From positions 1 to 64,000 of the forward strand of contig NZ_JAIVKX010000004.1 in assembly GCF_020524285.1 (NCBI RefSeq): a DNA stretch of 64,000 bases. Reading direction: 5' to 3'. Origin of the DNA: Alloyangia pacifica. Its GTDB lineage: Bacteria > Pseudomonadota > Alphaproteobacteria > Rhodobacterales > Rhodobacteraceae. Below the pieces are notes generated by a model. That model saw only the letters and a list, made by a program, of their open reading frames with translations, made no database searches and was not told the origin of the DNA. Shown piece by piece: positions 9,608 through 18,636 of the stretch. Numbering within the stretch: the stretch's first letter is position 1; every line of letters begins with the position of its first letter. The position numbers and the translations under genes are program-made.

Positions 9608-10693
9608 CTACTCGCCAGGCTGGCGCAGCGGCAGGCGCTTCTCGGCGATCACCATCGCGCCCACGGTCAGCAGGATGCGCACCACGTGGTGCAGGCTGAC
9701 CAGTGCCGGGTTGGCGGCGAGCGACAGCGCGATGATCGACATCTCGGTCACGCCCCCGGGCGCGTAGGAAATCATCAGGTGCAGGAACGGGATGTCGGTC
9801 GCCGCGGCCAGCGCCACGGCGAAGGTTCCCCCGACCACCAGCATCCAGCTCACCGACAGCACGCTCAGCCCCAGCGAGCGGCGCAGCATGGCCGCGGTCA
9901 TGCCGGTGAAGCGCACGCCGAGCGAGCTGCCCACCACCACCTGCGCCGCGGCGATCAGCCAGAACGGCAGGTGCATGTCGACAAGCCCGGACAAGGTCAG
10001 CCCCGCCGAGAGCAGCAACGGCCCGGTGATCTGCCCCGCCGGCAGCTTGATCCGCGAGGCAATGAACAGCCCCGCGAAGGCCGCGAGCACCACCACCACC
10101 AGCTCGGCGGCGCTGGCCGGGCCGGTCGGCATCACGCTCTCCCCCGCCGCGCTGCCCACCGGGTGGCCGATCCACAGCGACAGCGCCGAGGGCAGGACCG
10201 AAATCACGAGGATGATGCGCAGGAACTGCTGCGCGGTGAGCAACCGCAGGTCCGCCCCCGCCTTCTCGCCGAGCACCAGGCTCTCCATCAGCCCGCCCGG
10301 CGCCCCGGCATAGAAGGCGGTGGCCCGGTCATAGCCGCCGAGGCGGTGGAAGATCAGGAAGTTGCCCGCCTGGCAGAGCACCACGAAGACGGCCAGCGCC
10401 GAGAGCGTCAGCGGCAGCTCGGGCAGCAGGGCGAAGACCTCCGGGGTCACCTGCGTGCCGATCATCACCCCGATCAGGCCGATGAACAGGGTCCGGAACT
10501 TCATCGGGTAGGCATAGTCGGCCAGCGCGCTCTTCTGGAACAGCGCCACGGCGATGCCGGAGGTGAAGAGCGAGCCCAACATGTAGGGCATGGGCAGATG
10601 GGCGAGCTGTGCGAGCCATCCCCCGATTCCGCCCGCGATCAGCAGGCAGCCGGTGGTGAAGATCATGCGCAGCGACAGTGTGGAAAGATTCAT
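9608..10693 (-). CDS. AbrB-family (AmoA/AbrB duplication) inner-membrane protein
   Basis: A 361-aa very hydrophobic protein with roughly 10 membrane segments, built from two related halves. Each half contains a GG-IGGWLA or ITGPLLLSAG-like turn, as in the family misnamed ammonia monooxygenase or AbrB regulator. The real function is unknown; a transport role is usual speculation. ATG 10693 is chosen; an ATG 21 bases upstream in the same frame would extend it by 7 residues, and neither has a clear ribosome-binding site. A 12-bp palindrome covers the chosen start codon. Confidence 0.82.
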   Translation of the reverse strand: MNLSTLSLRMIFTTGCLLIAGGIGGWLAQLAHLPMPYMLGSLFTSGIAVALFQKSALADYAYPMKFRTLFIGLIGVMIGTQVTPEVFALLPELPLTLSALAVFVVLCQAGNFLIFHRLGGYDRATAFYAGAPGGLMESLVLGEKAGADLRLLTAQQFLRIILVISVLPSALSLWIGHPVGSAAGESVMPTGPASAAELVVVVLAAFAGLFIASRIKLPAGQITGPLLLSAGLTLSGLVDMHLPFWLIAAAQVVVGSSLGVRFTGMTAAMLRRSLGLSVLSVSWMLVVGGTFAVALAAATDIPFLHLMISYAPGGVTEMSIIALSLAANPALVSLHHVVRILLTVGAMVIAEKRLPLRQPGE

Positions 10694-10703
10694 GTCCGGA
10701 CAT
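10692..10703. promoter_or_regulatory. 12-bp palindrome over the start of the AbrB-type gene
   Basis: ATGTCCGGACAT is a perfect palindrome whose left end contains the ATG of the minus-strand gene. It could be an operator or a translation-level hairpin; it could also be chance in GC-rich DNA. Confidence 0.35.
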
Positions 10704-10843
10704 AATCCCAACATTGCCGCCAGCGCAATGCCGCCCGGTGGGGCTCGGCGTGCGCGGTCGCAGGACCGGCGGAGGATGCCTGACCGGAGCCGGATCGCGG
10801 CCGCCTCCCGTCAGGCATCGTCGCCCCTCCGCGGAACGGGGGG

Positions 10844-11431
10844 TTACTTGGCTTCCACGTCGCGGAAGTAGCTTCGCGCCGCTTCGAGCGCCCGCAGCAG
10901 CTCCTTCGTCGAGCGCGGGATATAGAGCGGGTATTCGAAGATCATGCTCACCTTGAGCTGCGGGTTGATGATCATCGTCTTGCGGATCGTGGTGTCCGGA
11001 TCCGCATGCGGGTGGATCATCCCGAAGGTATCGGTCAGCAGCCCATCGGGGTCGGAAATGACCGGGAAGCTCACCGGCTTGCCGCTGCGGTTGGACACCA
11101 GCTCGCACCAGCGCTCCAACTCGGCCACGCTGTTGCGCGAGATGCCGACGGTGCGGATCCCGGCGCGGCGCAGCCCGTCCTGCACCAGCGTCATCCGGGC
11201 CAACTCCTTGGTGCAGATCTCGGAGAACGGATCCGCGATGCTGAAGAAGATCGTCCAGCTGCCGGAGATATAGGGATGGAAGGTGATCTGCCCCATGGTG
11301 GACTGGCCAGAGAAATTCGGGAAAAACTCACCAATCCGCGGCGACCACTTGGCCGAGGCCTTGTAGTCCGAGGGCACCTCGACCCAGGTTTCGGGCGCTT
11401 TCGTGAAATACTTGTTCTTGTCTCTGAGCAT
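10844..11431 (-). CDS. peroxiredoxin (AhpC/TSA family)
   Basis: A 195-aa thioredoxin-fold peroxidase. The peroxidatic region is PFSEICTKEL (S three residues before C), and the distal arginine region falls in the ISDPDG...GMIHPH stretch, resembling the 1-Cys/Prx6-like class. The usual proline seven residues before the cysteine is replaced. A second cysteine occurs in RWCELV. Expected to reduce H2O2 or organic hydroperoxides with a thiol donor. ATG 11431 gives the family-length N-terminus. It is a single gene with a 345-bp upstream intergenic region carrying a good palindrome. Confidence 0.85.
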   Translation of the reverse strand: MLRDKNKYFTKAPETWVEVPSDYKASAKWSPRIGEFFPNFSGQSTMGQITFHPYISGSWTIFFSIADPFSEICTKELARMTLVQDGLRRAGIRTVGISRNSVAELERWCELVSNRSGKPVSFPVISDPDGLLTDTFGMIHPHADPDTTIRKTMIINPQLKVSMIFEYPLYIPRSTKELLRALEAARSYFRDVEAK

Positions 11432-11776
11432 GCTGCCTCTGCGGTCGCTTCTTCCGCATGGCCGCCGCGCGCCGGGCCGGTGCACCCAACTGCAGGACAA
11501 CCGATGCTACGGCGACGACTTTCTGTTCTCTCGCCAAGAGCGAGTGCAAAATTCTTTTGCACTATTCGCCGTAGAGTGGTGCTCACACTGCCGCAAGGGA
11601 AGCTGAGAGGCCGGGGCATGAGAGCGCCAACATTCTAGCAAGAATGCCACAGTGGCGTGATCTAGATGCCTCAATCCGCGGCAGTTATTGAATGCATCCC
11701 ACCGAAGGGCCACCACCACGCCGGGAGCACCGGGCCACCGGCCCGGCACGCAGATGTGCAGGAGAGGCGCCGCGCC
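11432..11776. other. intergenic region between the peroxiredoxin and pqi genes
   Basis: No convincing gene in 345 bp. It is less GC-rich than its surroundings at 11520-11720. It contains a 19-bp hairpin/palindrome at 11544-11562 and a smaller inverted repeat CATTCT-AGCA-AGAATG at 11631-11646. It must hold the peroxiredoxin promoter on the minus strand and the 3' end of the pqi operon. Confidence 0.6.
11544..11562. promoter_or_regulatory. palindromic operator candidate upstream of the peroxiredoxin gene
   Basis: GTGCAAAA-TTC-TTTTGCAC is a perfect 8-bp inverted repeat with a 3-base centre, about 113 bp upstream of the peroxiredoxin start, in an AT-richer patch. The form suits a dimeric repressor or activator. 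No regulator gene is adjacent. Confidence 0.5.
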
Positions 11777-12343
11777 TCAGCGCGCGAGGTCGGAGGCGAT
11801 CCGGTCGGCGAGCTGGGCGGTCGCGCGGCCCGCGGCATCGGCGATGGCCCCCGCGCTGGCGGCCTGCAGCGGCACGGTGATCTCGAAGCGGCTCACCCGC
11901 TCGCGGATCACCCGGTCGTAGGAGGACAGCGCGTATTGGCCCTTGAGGCGGAAGCTGCCGGAGGCGCTGGCCACCGCCTCGGAGACGCGCACGTGCACCG
12001 CGGCCTGAGCCGGCTCCTCGAGCGGCCAGGGCTCCGCCGCCACCGTGGCGCCGCTGATCACGCCGAGCCGCTCGGCCAGCGTCTGGGTCATCGCGCGGCG
12101 CGGGTCGTCGGCCCAGAGCGCGTCCTCGACCTGGGTCATCGCCCCGCTGGCATCCTCCAGCAGAATCTCCGAGGCATCGGCATAGGCCGGCAGCGAGACT
12201 TCGCGCACCTCCAGCGTGCCGACGGCGAGGCGCATCGAGGCGGCAGGCGGCGCGCTGTCCATCCGGTAGCGCGGCTCGGGGCCGCTGCAGGCGGCGGCGA
12301 GCATCGGCAGCAGCAGAAGCGGAAGGGTCGTCTTGAAGCGCAT
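11777..12343 (-). CDS. pqiC: PqiC/ABC-transport auxiliary lipoprotein
   Basis: A 188-aa lipoprotein. The signal peptide ends in the lipobox LAAAC, giving a lipidated cysteine near residue 19. The rest fits the DUF330/PqiC fold, the outer-membrane partner of MCE-type lipid transport systems. It starts at ATG 12343 with GGAG upstream, 13 bases after the pqiB stop, so it is the last gene of the pqiA-pqiA-pqiB-pqiC operon. PqiC is thought to dock the PqiB tunnel to the outer membrane. Confidence 0.85.
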   Translation of the reverse strand: MRFKTTLPLLLLPMLAAACSGPEPRYRMDSAPPAASMRLAVGTLEVREVSLPAYADASEILLEDASGAMTQVEDALWADDPRRAMTQTLAERLGVISGATVAAEPWPLEEPAQAAVHVRVSEAVASASGSFRLKGQYALSSYDRVIRERVSRFEITVPLQAASAGAIADAAGRATAQLADRIASDLAR

Positions 12344-12356
12344 GCGGGGTCTCCTG

Positions 12357-14462
12357 TCAGCGGCCGAAGAGCAGCGAGTTGGGGTTGCGTTCAATCGAGC
12401 GGGCGAGCCGGTTCAGCGCCTCGGCGGCGGTCTGCACCTCGCGCAGCGCCGAGACCGTCTGGCGGTTGAAGGCGGAGTTGCCATCGTAGCCCGAGATCAC
12501 AGACTCCGCCTCTGCGACCAGCCGCTGGATGCGGTTCGACAGCTCGGGCAGCGTGGCGGCGGCCTCTTCGACCGCGGCAGCGGCATCGCGCGCGGAGGCG
12601 AGCGTGGCATTGGTGTTCTCGATCACCCCGCCGGCGCGCAGCTCCGCAAGCGCGCCCTGCGCCTCCTGCAGCATCGCCGAAAGGTCGGCGGGGAGCTGGC
12701 GGGTGCTGTCCTGATCGACGAACTTGCCGGCACCATCGAGGAATTGCCCGGCATCGGCGATGAAGCTCTCGAGATCGAGCGCCGTCGCCTTCTGGGTGAG
12801 CGCGCGCAGATCCTCGAGCAGCCCCGGCACGCCGGCCATGGACTCGTCGACCGAGCCGGCAACGCCGGTGACCTCGTCGGCCGCGGCCTCCGCCGCCTCG
12901 AGTGCCGAGACCAGCTGCTGCACGGCTCCGGCGGAGCGCATGTCCTCGATCACCCCGCGCAGCTCGGCCACGGTGCCACGCAGCTCGCCGGGAATGGCCT
13001 GGATTTCCTCGTTGCCGATCAGCCCGCGGGCATCCTCGAGCAGGCCGATCACCGCGTCGGGCGCGTCGCGCAGCCGCGGGTTGGCGGTGAAGTTCTCGAT
13101 CGAGGCGAGCGTGTCGATAGCCTGGTCGAGCAGGTCCTCGACCGGCAGGTCGTTGATGCGCTGGAAGAGGCCCTCGGCGGTGGCGGTGATGTCAGGCAGG
13201 TCCGACTCGACCGAGGGAATCAGCGGCGCGTCCTGCGCGAAGATGCCGAAGGTGGCGGGCTCCGCGTCGGGGATCTCGGCCAGCTCCACCACCAGCGACT
13301 GGCTGAACAGGTTCTGCGAAGCAAGCCGCGCACGCAGCCCGTTCTTCACGGCGTTCGACAGGAAGGCGATGGTCTCGGACTGCGGCGCCTCCTGCTCGAG
13401 CCCGAGCGCACGCGGGTCGATCGAGAGCGTGGTGCGCAGCCGCACGGTCTGCTGCTCGCCCTCGCCGTCGATGAAGGCGCCGATGTCGGTGACCCGGCCC
13501 ACGCGCAGGCCGCGATAGGTGACGGAAGAGCCGACCTCGAGCCCGCGCACGGATTCGTCGAACTCGGCGGTCAGCTCCACGGCGTTGGAAATGGTCTCAG
13601 AGAACAGGCTGTCACGGGCGGCGGATTCGTCATCGTAAAGGTCGAAGGCATAGCCCGCGGGCACCGCGCTGCCGCCCGACACCACCGTGTCGAAGGCGAT
13701 GCCGCCGCGGATCAGCGCCGCGACCGAGCCGACCGAGAGGTTGAGCCCCGAGGGGCCGAAGTTCACCGAGAAGCCGGAGGTGTCCCAGAACCGCGTCGCG
13801 GTGGTGATGCGGCGGTCGTTGGGCGCCTCGATGAAGGCGTCGACCACCACGCCGTTGCCGCGCTCGAGCAGGCGCGGCGTCTCGATCCGGCCGACCTCGA
13901 TTCCCTGGTAGAAGATCGGTGCGCCCGCCGAGAGCTGCGAGCCGTCGTCGGCGCGGATGGTGATGCGGGTGCCCTTGACGCCCGGACGGACCAAGGGCGT
14001 GTCGTCGCGGCCGCGGAAGCTGCGGGCCGAGGCGCCCTCTTGCGGGGTGAATCCGGCTTCGATGTAGACGCCGGACAGCACGGTCGACAGGCCGGTGATG
14101 CCCGAGGCCGAGACCTCGGGGCGGACCACCCAGAACTCGGCATCGCTGGGCAGCGAGTCGGCGACGTTGCGATCGATGCGCGCGCTCACCCGAACCTCTG
14201 CGAGGTCGTCCGAGAACACCACCTCCTCGACCGTGCCGACGATCACGTCGCGGTAGCGGATGGTGGTTTCCTCGGCGGTGATCCCGGCGGCGTTCTCGAA
14301 GGTGATCTCGATCAGCGCGCCGCGCTCGGCAAAGCTCTGCCAGGCGATGAACAGCGTCACCGCGATGGCGGCCAGCGGCACCAGCCAGACCAGCGAGAGG
14401 TTGCGCCAGACGGAGCGGCGCTTGGGCTCGACCGACATCTGCGCCGGTTTCGGGTCACTCAT
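12357..14462 (-). CDS. pqiB: PqiB-like MCE protein
   Basis: A 701-aa protein with a short cytoplasmic N-terminus, one membrane anchor (about 20-40) and three MCE domains. The rest is a long alpha-helical region (about 400-690) that would form the periplasm-spanning tunnel. E. coli PqiB is shorter (about 546 aa), so the needle may be longer here. It moves lipids between inner and outer membranes together with PqiA and PqiC. Its ATG overlaps the stop of the upstream pqiA-like gene (ATGA), showing tight coupling. Confidence 0.9.
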   Translation of the reverse strand: MSDPKPAQMSVEPKRRSVWRNLSLVWLVPLAAIAVTLFIAWQSFAERGALIEITFENAAGITAEETTIRYRDVIVGTVEEVVFSDDLAEVRVSARIDRNVADSLPSDAEFWVVRPEVSASGITGLSTVLSGVYIEAGFTPQEGASARSFRGRDDTPLVRPGVKGTRITIRADDGSQLSAGAPIFYQGIEVGRIETPRLLERGNGVVVDAFIEAPNDRRITTATRFWDTSGFSVNFGPSGLNLSVGSVAALIRGGIAFDTVVSGGSAVPAGYAFDLYDDESAARDSLFSETISNAVELTAEFDESVRGLEVGSSVTYRGLRVGRVTDIGAFIDGEGEQQTVRLRTTLSIDPRALGLEQEAPQSETIAFLSNAVKNGLRARLASQNLFSQSLVVELAEIPDAEPATFGIFAQDAPLIPSVESDLPDITATAEGLFQRINDLPVEDLLDQAIDTLASIENFTANPRLRDAPDAVIGLLEDARGLIGNEEIQAIPGELRGTVAELRGVIEDMRSAGAVQQLVSALEAAEAAADEVTGVAGSVDESMAGVPGLLEDLRALTQKATALDLESFIADAGQFLDGAGKFVDQDSTRQLPADLSAMLQEAQGALAELRAGGVIENTNATLASARDAAAAVEEAAATLPELSNRIQRLVAEAESVISGYDGNSAFNRQTVSALREVQTAAEALNRLARSIERNPNSLLFGR

Positions 14463-15043
14463 TGCTCGGGTTCCTCACTCGCATCCCAGATCAGCCTCGG
14501 GTCGAAGCTCTGCGCCGAAAGCATTGTGAATGCAACGGAAAGTGCAAAACTGATCGCCGCAATCCCGGGATTGATCGCGGCGGCGAAGTCCAACTGCACC
14601 AGCGAGGCCAGGATCGCCACCACGAAGACGTCGATCATCGACCAGCGGCCGACGAATTCCACCACCTCGTAGAGATGCTGGCGCTTGCCGGGCGAGAGCT
14701 TCACCCGGTGGGTCACGCTCAGCGCGAGATAGGCGATGGCGATGAACTTGGCGACGGGGATCATGATCGAGGCGAAGAAGACGATCCCGGCGATGCCGTA
14801 GGAGCCGTGGTGCATCAGGTCCACCACCCCGCCGAAGATCGTGCTGTCGGTGGTCTTGCCGAGCAGCGTGGTCTTCAGCATCGGGTAGACATTGGCCGGC
14901 ACGTAGACCACCAGCCCTGCCCCCAGCCAGGCCCAGACCCGCTGCAGCGAGGTCTCGTCGCGGCTCGACAGGTGCGAGCCGCAGCGCTCGCAGCGCTCGG
15001 GGCCCGGCACGTGGACCTTGCCGCATTCGGTGCAGGCGATCAT
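14459..15043 (-). CDS. pqiA: PqiA-like protein, second half-size unit
   Basis: A 194-aa inner-membrane protein. An N-terminal zinc ribbon (C4-x2-C7 and C18-x2-C21) is followed by about four membrane segments (about 40-60, 85-110, 135-155, 160-180). This corresponds to one half of E. coli PqiA, which is a single duplicated protein. ATG 15043 is the only sensible start, 18 bases after the upstream unit ends. It probably pairs with the other half to form the inner-membrane part of the Pqi system. Confidence 0.86.
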   Translation of the reverse strand: MIACTECGKVHVPGPERCERCGSHLSSRDETSLQRVWAWLGAGLVVYVPANVYPMLKTTLLGKTTDSTIFGGVVDLMHHGSYGIAGIVFFASIMIPVAKFIAIAYLALSVTHRVKLSPGKRQHLYEVVEFVGRWSMIDVFVVAILASLVQLDFAAAINPGIAAISFALSVAFTMLSAQSFDPRLIWDASEEPEQ

Positions 15044-15060
15044 GCCCGCACGGCGCGCGG

Positions 15061-15753
15061 TCAGGACCGGCGCGTTTCCAGCGTCTTCCATACGGTGACC
15101 CTGCACATGAAGGTGTCCTTGAGCACGGTGACAATCACCAGTGCGACGAATGCCCAGAAGGCCGGGCCGATCGACAGATGCGCGAGGCCCGCCACCTTCA
15201 CCAGCGCCACGGCGACGCCGACGATAAACACCTCGGCCATCGCCCAGGGGCGCAGGTGGTCGGCGAGCCGGAAGAAGAACTCGGCATGGCGCGCCGGGCG
15301 GTGGCCGAAGGCCATGGGCGCCAGCACGTAGACCAGCGACAGGAAGCGGATCGAGGGCAGGATGACGATCAGCGAGGCCATGGCGATGGTCAGCGGCGCG
15401 GTCATCCCGCTCGAAAACGCGAGGATCGTGTCGAGCAACGAGCTGCGCTGCACCCGACCCGCCACCGATAGCTCGAGAAACGGAAAGAACATTGCCGCCA
15501 CCATCAGCACCAGCGCCGAGAGCGCCAGCATGATGATCCGGGTCATCGCCATGCTGCGCGGGGCCTCGAGGATCTCGTGGCAACGGGTGCAGCGCGCGGT
15601 TTCGCCGACAGCGATGTCGCGCTCCTCGTGCAGCGTGTCGCACAGCGGGCAGGCAATGAGATGCTCGGCCTGCTCCGCGGTGAAGGCGGGCGGCGGGAGG
15701 GCCGGATTGATCTGCGGCGGCAGCTCGGAGGCGACGACGTCGGCGAGGCTCAT
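15061..15753 (-). CDS. pqiA: PqiA-like protein, first half-size unit
   Basis: A 230-aa inner-membrane protein, first gene of the pqi operon. A cytoplasmic zinc ribbon (CPLC near residue 35 and CTRC near 55) precedes four membrane segments, the second including the FFPFLELSV stretch seen in PqiA. Together with the following gene it reconstitutes the two repeats of full-length PqiA, so this organism carries PqiA as two polypeptides. Confidence 0.86.
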   Translation of the reverse strand: MSLADVVASELPPQINPALPPPAFTAEQAEHLIACPLCDTLHEERDIAVGETARCTRCHEILEAPRSMAMTRIIMLALSALVLMVAAMFFPFLELSVAGRVQRSSLLDTILAFSSGMTAPLTIAMASLIVILPSIRFLSLVYVLAPMAFGHRPARHAEFFFRLADHLRPWAMAEVFIVGVAVALVKVAGLAHLSIGPAFWAFVALVIVTVLKDTFMCRVTVWKTLETRRS

Positions 15754-15935
15754 GCGCCCAATCTAGAGCGCGGCGCACGGCAAGGAAAGGGCTTGCGCGC
15801 CAAAGCCTTCGCCTGCCCGCCAAGCAGGCATCGCGCGGGCGGCAAGCGCAAGCTCCGGCCGGCTCCATCGACAAGCGCCAAGGCAGCCGCTACCACTCGG
15901 AGCAGAAAAAACAATGCCGCACGGAGGTCGAGCCG

Positions 15936-16973
15936 ATGAAATGTTTCTACGCCCCGGAGACCGAGGGCCACGACCCCAGCTTCCGCCTCACCCATGGCAC
16001 CGTGGTGCGCAACGCCGAACGGGCCGAGCGCGCGACGTTGCTGCTCAAGGGGCTCGAGCAACTCGGCCTCGGCACCGAAAGCCCGCCCGAGGCGCCGCGC
16101 GCGGCGCTCGAGGCGGTGCACACGCCTGAATTCCTGCGCTTTCTCGAGACCGGCTGGGAGGAGTGGCAGAAGCTGCCGGGGGCCGGTCCCGAGGTGGTGC
16201 CCAACGTCTTTCCGCGCGGATCGGTCACCAGCTACCCCGAAACCATCATCGCCCGCGCCGGCTGGCACATGTCCGACACCTCCGCCCCGATCGGCCCGAA
16301 GAGCTGGGAGGCCACCCGCCGCGCCGCCGATTGCGCCGTGGCCGCCGCAGAGGCGGTGATGGCCGGGGAGCGCGCCGCCTATGCGCTCTGCCGCCCGCCC
16401 GGGCACCACACCACCGATGACGTTGCGGGCGGACATTGCCTGATGAACGTCACCGCCATCGCCGCGCAGCACCTGCGCCGGGCGCACCCCCACGTGGCGG
16501 TGCTCGACATCGACGTGCACCACGGCAACGGCACGCAGGCGATCTTCTACGACCGCGCCGACGTGCTGATGGTCTCGGTCCATGCGGAGACCTCGAATTA
16601 CTACCCGTTCTACACCGGCTACGCCCATGAGACGGGCAGCGGCGAGGGCCAGGGCTTCAACCTCAACCTGCCGCTGCCGCGCAGCACCACGACCCCCGGC
16701 TGGCTCGCCGCCGTGGACGACGGGATCGCGCGCATCAAGGCCTATGCGCCGGGCGCTCTGGTGGTCAGCCTCGGCCTCGACGCGCATGAGAATGACCCCC
16801 TTGACGGCATGAAGGTGAGCTTCGATGGTTTCGCCGAAGCGGGCCGCCGGATTGCCGAGGCGGGGCTCCCCACGGTGATCGTCCAGGAAGGCGGCTATCT
16901 CTCGCCCGACCTGACCACGTCGCTGACCTCCTTCATGGGAGGTTTTCTCGGCAAGGACCCGCGCGCAGCCTGA
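15936..16973 (+). CDS. acetylpolyamine amidohydrolase (class II histone-deacetylase fold)
   Basis: A 345-aa zinc hydrolase. Diagnostic motifs are RPPGHH, the metal-binding DIDVHHGNGTQ, SLGLDAHENDP and QEGGY. The opening MKCFYAPETEGHDP and a KSWEATRRAADCA stretch resemble acetylpolyamine amidohydrolases, which deacetylate N-acetylputrescine and acetylcadaverine, rather than sirtuins or AcuC. ATG 15936 has GGAGGT upstream. The next gene, a polyamine-type aminotransferase 32 bases on, supports polyamine breakdown: deacetylation followed by transamination. Confidence 0.88.
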   Translation: MKCFYAPETEGHDPSFRLTHGTVVRNAERAERATLLLKGLEQLGLGTESPPEAPRAALEAVHTPEFLRFLETGWEEWQKLPGAGPEVVPNVFPRGSVTSYPETIIARAGWHMSDTSAPIGPKSWEATRRAADCAVAAAEAVMAGERAAYALCRPPGHHTTDDVAGGHCLMNVTAIAAQHLRRAHPHVAVLDIDVHHGNGTQAIFYDRADVLMVSVHAETSNYYPFYTGYAHETGSGEGQGFNLNLPLPRSTTTPGWLAAVDDGIARIKAYAPGALVVSLGLDAHENDPLDGMKVSFDGFAEAGRRIAEAGLPTVIVQEGGYLSPDLTTSLTSFMGGFLGKDPRAA

Positions 16974-17005
16974 TGGCGCGCACCACAGGATTTCGGAGTT
17001 AACAG

Positions 17006-18388
17006 ATGAACAAGATCCCCAACTCGCTGCATGCCTCGGACATCGCGCACAGCATGCACCCCTATACCAACATGCGCCTCCACGAGGAGCAGGGGCCGAT
17101 GATCATCACCCGGGGCGAGGGCGTCCACGTCTACGATTCCGAGGGCAAGGAATACATCGAGGGGCTCGCGGGCCTGTGGTCGGTGGCCGTCGGCTTCTCG
17201 CAGCCGCGCCTCGTCGAGGCCGCCGCCAAGCAGATGGCCGAGCTGCCCTATTACCACACCTTCGCCCACAAGGCGCATGAACCGTCGATCCGCCTCGCCG
17301 AGAAGCTGGCCGAGATGACCCCCGAGGGCATGGACCGCGTGTTCTTCACCAACTCCGGCTCCGAGGCGAACGACACCGTCATAAAGATGGTCTGGTTCTA
17401 CAACAACGCGCTCGGCCGCCCCGAGAAGAAGAAGTTCCTCGCCCGCAACAAGGCCTACCACGGCATCACCATCGCCTCGGGCTCGCTCACCGGCCTGCCG
17501 GCGAACCACAAGGACTTCGACCTGCCGGCGATCCCGGTGACCCACCTCACCTGCCCGCACTACTGGAAGTGGGCCGAGGAGGGTGAGAGCGAGGCCGAGT
17601 TCACCGCGCGCCTGCTGAAGGAAGCCGAGGACACCATCCTTGCAGAAGGCCCCGAGACCATTGCCGGCTTCATCGGCGAGCCGGTGATGGGCGCCGGTGG
17701 CGTGATGACCCCGCCCGAGGGCTACTGGCCCGGCATCCGCGCGCTCTGCGACAAGTACGACATCCTGCTGGTCTCGGACGAGGTCATCAACGGTTTCGGC
17801 CGCTGCGGCACCCCCTTCGGCTGCCAGAAGTACGGCTTCACCCCCGACATCATGGTGACATCGAAGCAGCTCACCTCGTCCTACATGCCGCTGGCGGCGA
17901 TCATCGTGAACGACAAGGTCTACAACACCATCGCCGATCACACCGCCAAGCTCGGCACCTTCGGCCACGGGTTCACCGGCTCGGGTCACCCCGTCGCCTG
18001 CGCCGTCGGCCTCGAGAACCTCAAGATCATCGAGGAGCAGGACCTGATGGGCAACGCCGCCCGTCTCGAGGCGAAGTTCCAGGAGGGCCTGCGCAAGTTC
18101 GCCGATCACCCGCTGGTCGGCGAGGTCCGCGGCGTCGGCCTCATCGGCGGCATCGAGATGGCCAAGGACAAAGAGAAGCGCCTCAGCTTCGAGCCCGCGG
18201 GCAAGGTCGCGCCGCAGGTGGTGAAGTTCTGCGCCGAAGAGGGGCTGATCCTGCGCGCGGTCTACGAGACCGTCGCCCTCTGCCCGCCGCTGATCGTCAC
18301 CGAAGAGGACATCGACCAGATCCTCGCCCGTCTCGGCCGCGCGCTCGACCGCGGCTGGGAGTGGGTGCAGGCCGAAGGTCTGGTCTGA
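17006..18388 (+). CDS. class III aminotransferase, putrescine/polyamine:pyruvate type
   Basis: A 460-aa PLP enzyme. It has the omega-aminotransferase features NSGSEANDT (near 114), SDEVINGFGR (near 255) and the Schiff-base lysine in TSKQLTSSYMP (near 287). Overall sequence resembles SpuC-like putrescine:pyruvate or beta-alanine:pyruvate aminotransferases. The downstream GntR regulator and the upstream acetylpolyamine deacetylase favour a polyamine substrate, but specificity cannot be read from sequence. A strong terminator follows. Confidence 0.88.
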   Translation: MNKIPNSLHASDIAHSMHPYTNMRLHEEQGPMIITRGEGVHVYDSEGKEYIEGLAGLWSVAVGFSQPRLVEAAAKQMAELPYYHTFAHKAHEPSIRLAEKLAEMTPEGMDRVFFTNSGSEANDTVIKMVWFYNNALGRPEKKKFLARNKAYHGITIASGSLTGLPANHKDFDLPAIPVTHLTCPHYWKWAEEGESEAEFTARLLKEAEDTILAEGPETIAGFIGEPVMGAGGVMTPPEGYWPGIRALCDKYDILLVSDEVINGFGRCGTPFGCQKYGFTPDIMVTSKQLTSSYMPLAAIIVNDKVYNTIADHTAKLGTFGHGFTGSGHPVACAVGLENLKIIEEQDLMGNAARLEAKFQEGLRKFADHPLVGEVRGVGLIGGIEMAKDKEKRLSFEPAGKVAPQVVKFCAEEGLILRAVYETVALCPPLIVTEEDIDQILARLGRALDRGWEWVQAEGLV

Positions 18389-18411
18389 CCCTCTCTTCCC
18401 CGAAGCAAGTG

Positions 18412-18440
18412 AAAGGGCGCCGCAACGTGGCGCCCTTTTT
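18412..18440 (+). terminator. intrinsic terminator after the aminotransferase gene
   Basis: A perfect 10-bp stem (18412-18421 with 18429-18438) and 7-base loop, running into five T. It ends the deacetylase-aminotransferase unit, so the GntR gene has its own promoter. That promoter probably lies in the AT-rich stretch 18555-18600 (TATATA at 18582). Confidence 0.92.
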
Positions 18441-18636
18441 CCGTGTCCTGCCAGTCCCGTCACAACCCGGTTGCGCTGCGCCACGCGACCCTGACGGGCA
18501 CGGCTGACCCAAAATCGCGCAGGACGGTCGCCCGCCATGTGATATGCTGGCCTGACACATCTTATTTTGTATTCAGATGGATATATACGTGTTTCAATCC
18601 CTTGTCAGCAAAAGCTCTTTTCAGCAATGACACGCC

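Noticed and set aside
18555-18600. GTAT-N12-ATAC inverted repeat upstream of the GntR gene as its operator
   Set aside because: Four-base arms are too short to claim in an AT-rich promoter; mentioned only as promoter context.
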